32,872 nucleotides of DNA, taken from assembly GCA_937123825.1 (NCBI GenBank), contig CAKZKQ010000318.1:1-32872 (forward strand), written 5' to 3'. This DNA is from an uncultured Pseudomonadota bacterium (lineage in GTDB: Bacteria > Myxococcota_A > Bradymonadia > Bradymonadales > GCA-2716585). The position numbers and the translations under genes were made by a program. Each line of letters begins with the position of its first letter. The first letter of the stretch is position 1. Positions 32,730 through 32,872 of this stretch are shown here, piece after piece. The notes under the pieces were generated by a model. That model did no database searches. It worked only from the letters and a program-made list of their open reading frames with translations, and had not been told where the DNA came from.

Positions 32730-32872
32730 ATGTTCAAACGCATCGGCATCAGGCTGATCACGTTGCTGGCGCTGGCCACCCTGACGGCAGCACCACTGGC
32801 GGGCTGCGGCAGTGGCGGAGGCGACAAATCGGGCGCCTCGGACTCGAAGGGCGACAAGAAGGACAAGAAGGA
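32730..32872 (+). CDS. Lipoprotein, 5' part (truncated by window end)
   Basis: The ATG at 32730 has AAGGA upstream. The visible 47 residues are a lipoprotein signal (MFKRIGIRLITLLALATL, then AAPLAGC with a lipobox Cys) followed by the same Gly/Lys/Asp-rich linker as in the lipoprotein at 27794. From 32796 to the window end all 77 bases match 27857-27933 exactly, while the signal-peptide part upstream differs. The gene continues beyond the window. Confidence 0.8.
   Translation, partial: MFKRIGIRLITLLALATLTAAPLAGCGSGGGDKSGASDSKGDKKDKK

Overview
The window is GC-rich (roughly 60% or more by eye, except one island). Its gene content suggests a myxobacterium-like lineage (Myxococcota or Bradymonadia-type), not proven here. 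The clues are secreted proteins with the Cys-Asp-Gly-x-Asn-Asp-Cys-Asp-Gly motif, a WGR plus beta-propeller protein, a PEGA-like envelope protein, paired M16 peptidases and a GspE/PilB ATPase with extra N-terminal domains. No rRNA, tRNA, CRISPR array or phage genes were seen. High GC gives many long shadow ORFs on the opposite strands; these are left out.

Layout. 1-108: two copies of a GC-rich dispersed repeat. 109-3675 (minus): a DnaQ-like/GIY-YIG fusion, a GNAT acetyltransferase and two small cytoplasmic proteins of DUF4288-like and DUF2262-like type. 4091-7856 (plus): a PEGA-like membrane protein and a Cys-rich lipoprotein. 7911-9029 (minus): a membrane-anchored alpha/beta hydrolase. 9280-10476 (plus): a winged-helix regulator whose 3' end runs into a G-rich tract. 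10473-10616: a 144-bp inverted-repeat element. 10646-11731 (plus): an amidohydrolase, convergent with an LRR protein and a small hypothetical protein (11765-12900, minus). 13179-16927 (minus): an AT-richer restriction-modification operon with two C5-cytosine methyltransferases and an Mrr-like nuclease. 17392-19637 (minus): an rRNA methyltransferase and asd. 20038-21462 (minus): a WGR-propeller protein with a possible C-terminal frameshift. 21463-21872: repeats. 21873-24392 (minus): a Fur-family regulator and a membrane-anchored metzincin protease. 24490-27404 (minus): two M16-family proteins, one with the zinc motif and one without. 27405-27793: a structured divergent intergenic region. 27794-29818 (plus): a Lys-rich lipoprotein and two tandem paralogous exported proteins. 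29921-32320 (minus): a GspE/PilB-type ATPase. 32730 to the window end (plus): the start of a second lipoprotein sharing a perfect 77-bp block with the one at 27794.

How it works together. Much of the window is envelope or secreted biology: lipoproteins, exported paralogs, processing-type peptidases, a metzincin and a secretion/pilus ATPase. The R-M operon is an accessory insertion by composition. The least explained pieces are the long-hairpin element at 10.5 kb, the minus-strand intrinsic terminator and palindromes ahead of the M16 operon, the lost stop codon and poly-G tail of the winged-helix regulator, and the recently homogenised lipoprotein 5' ends.
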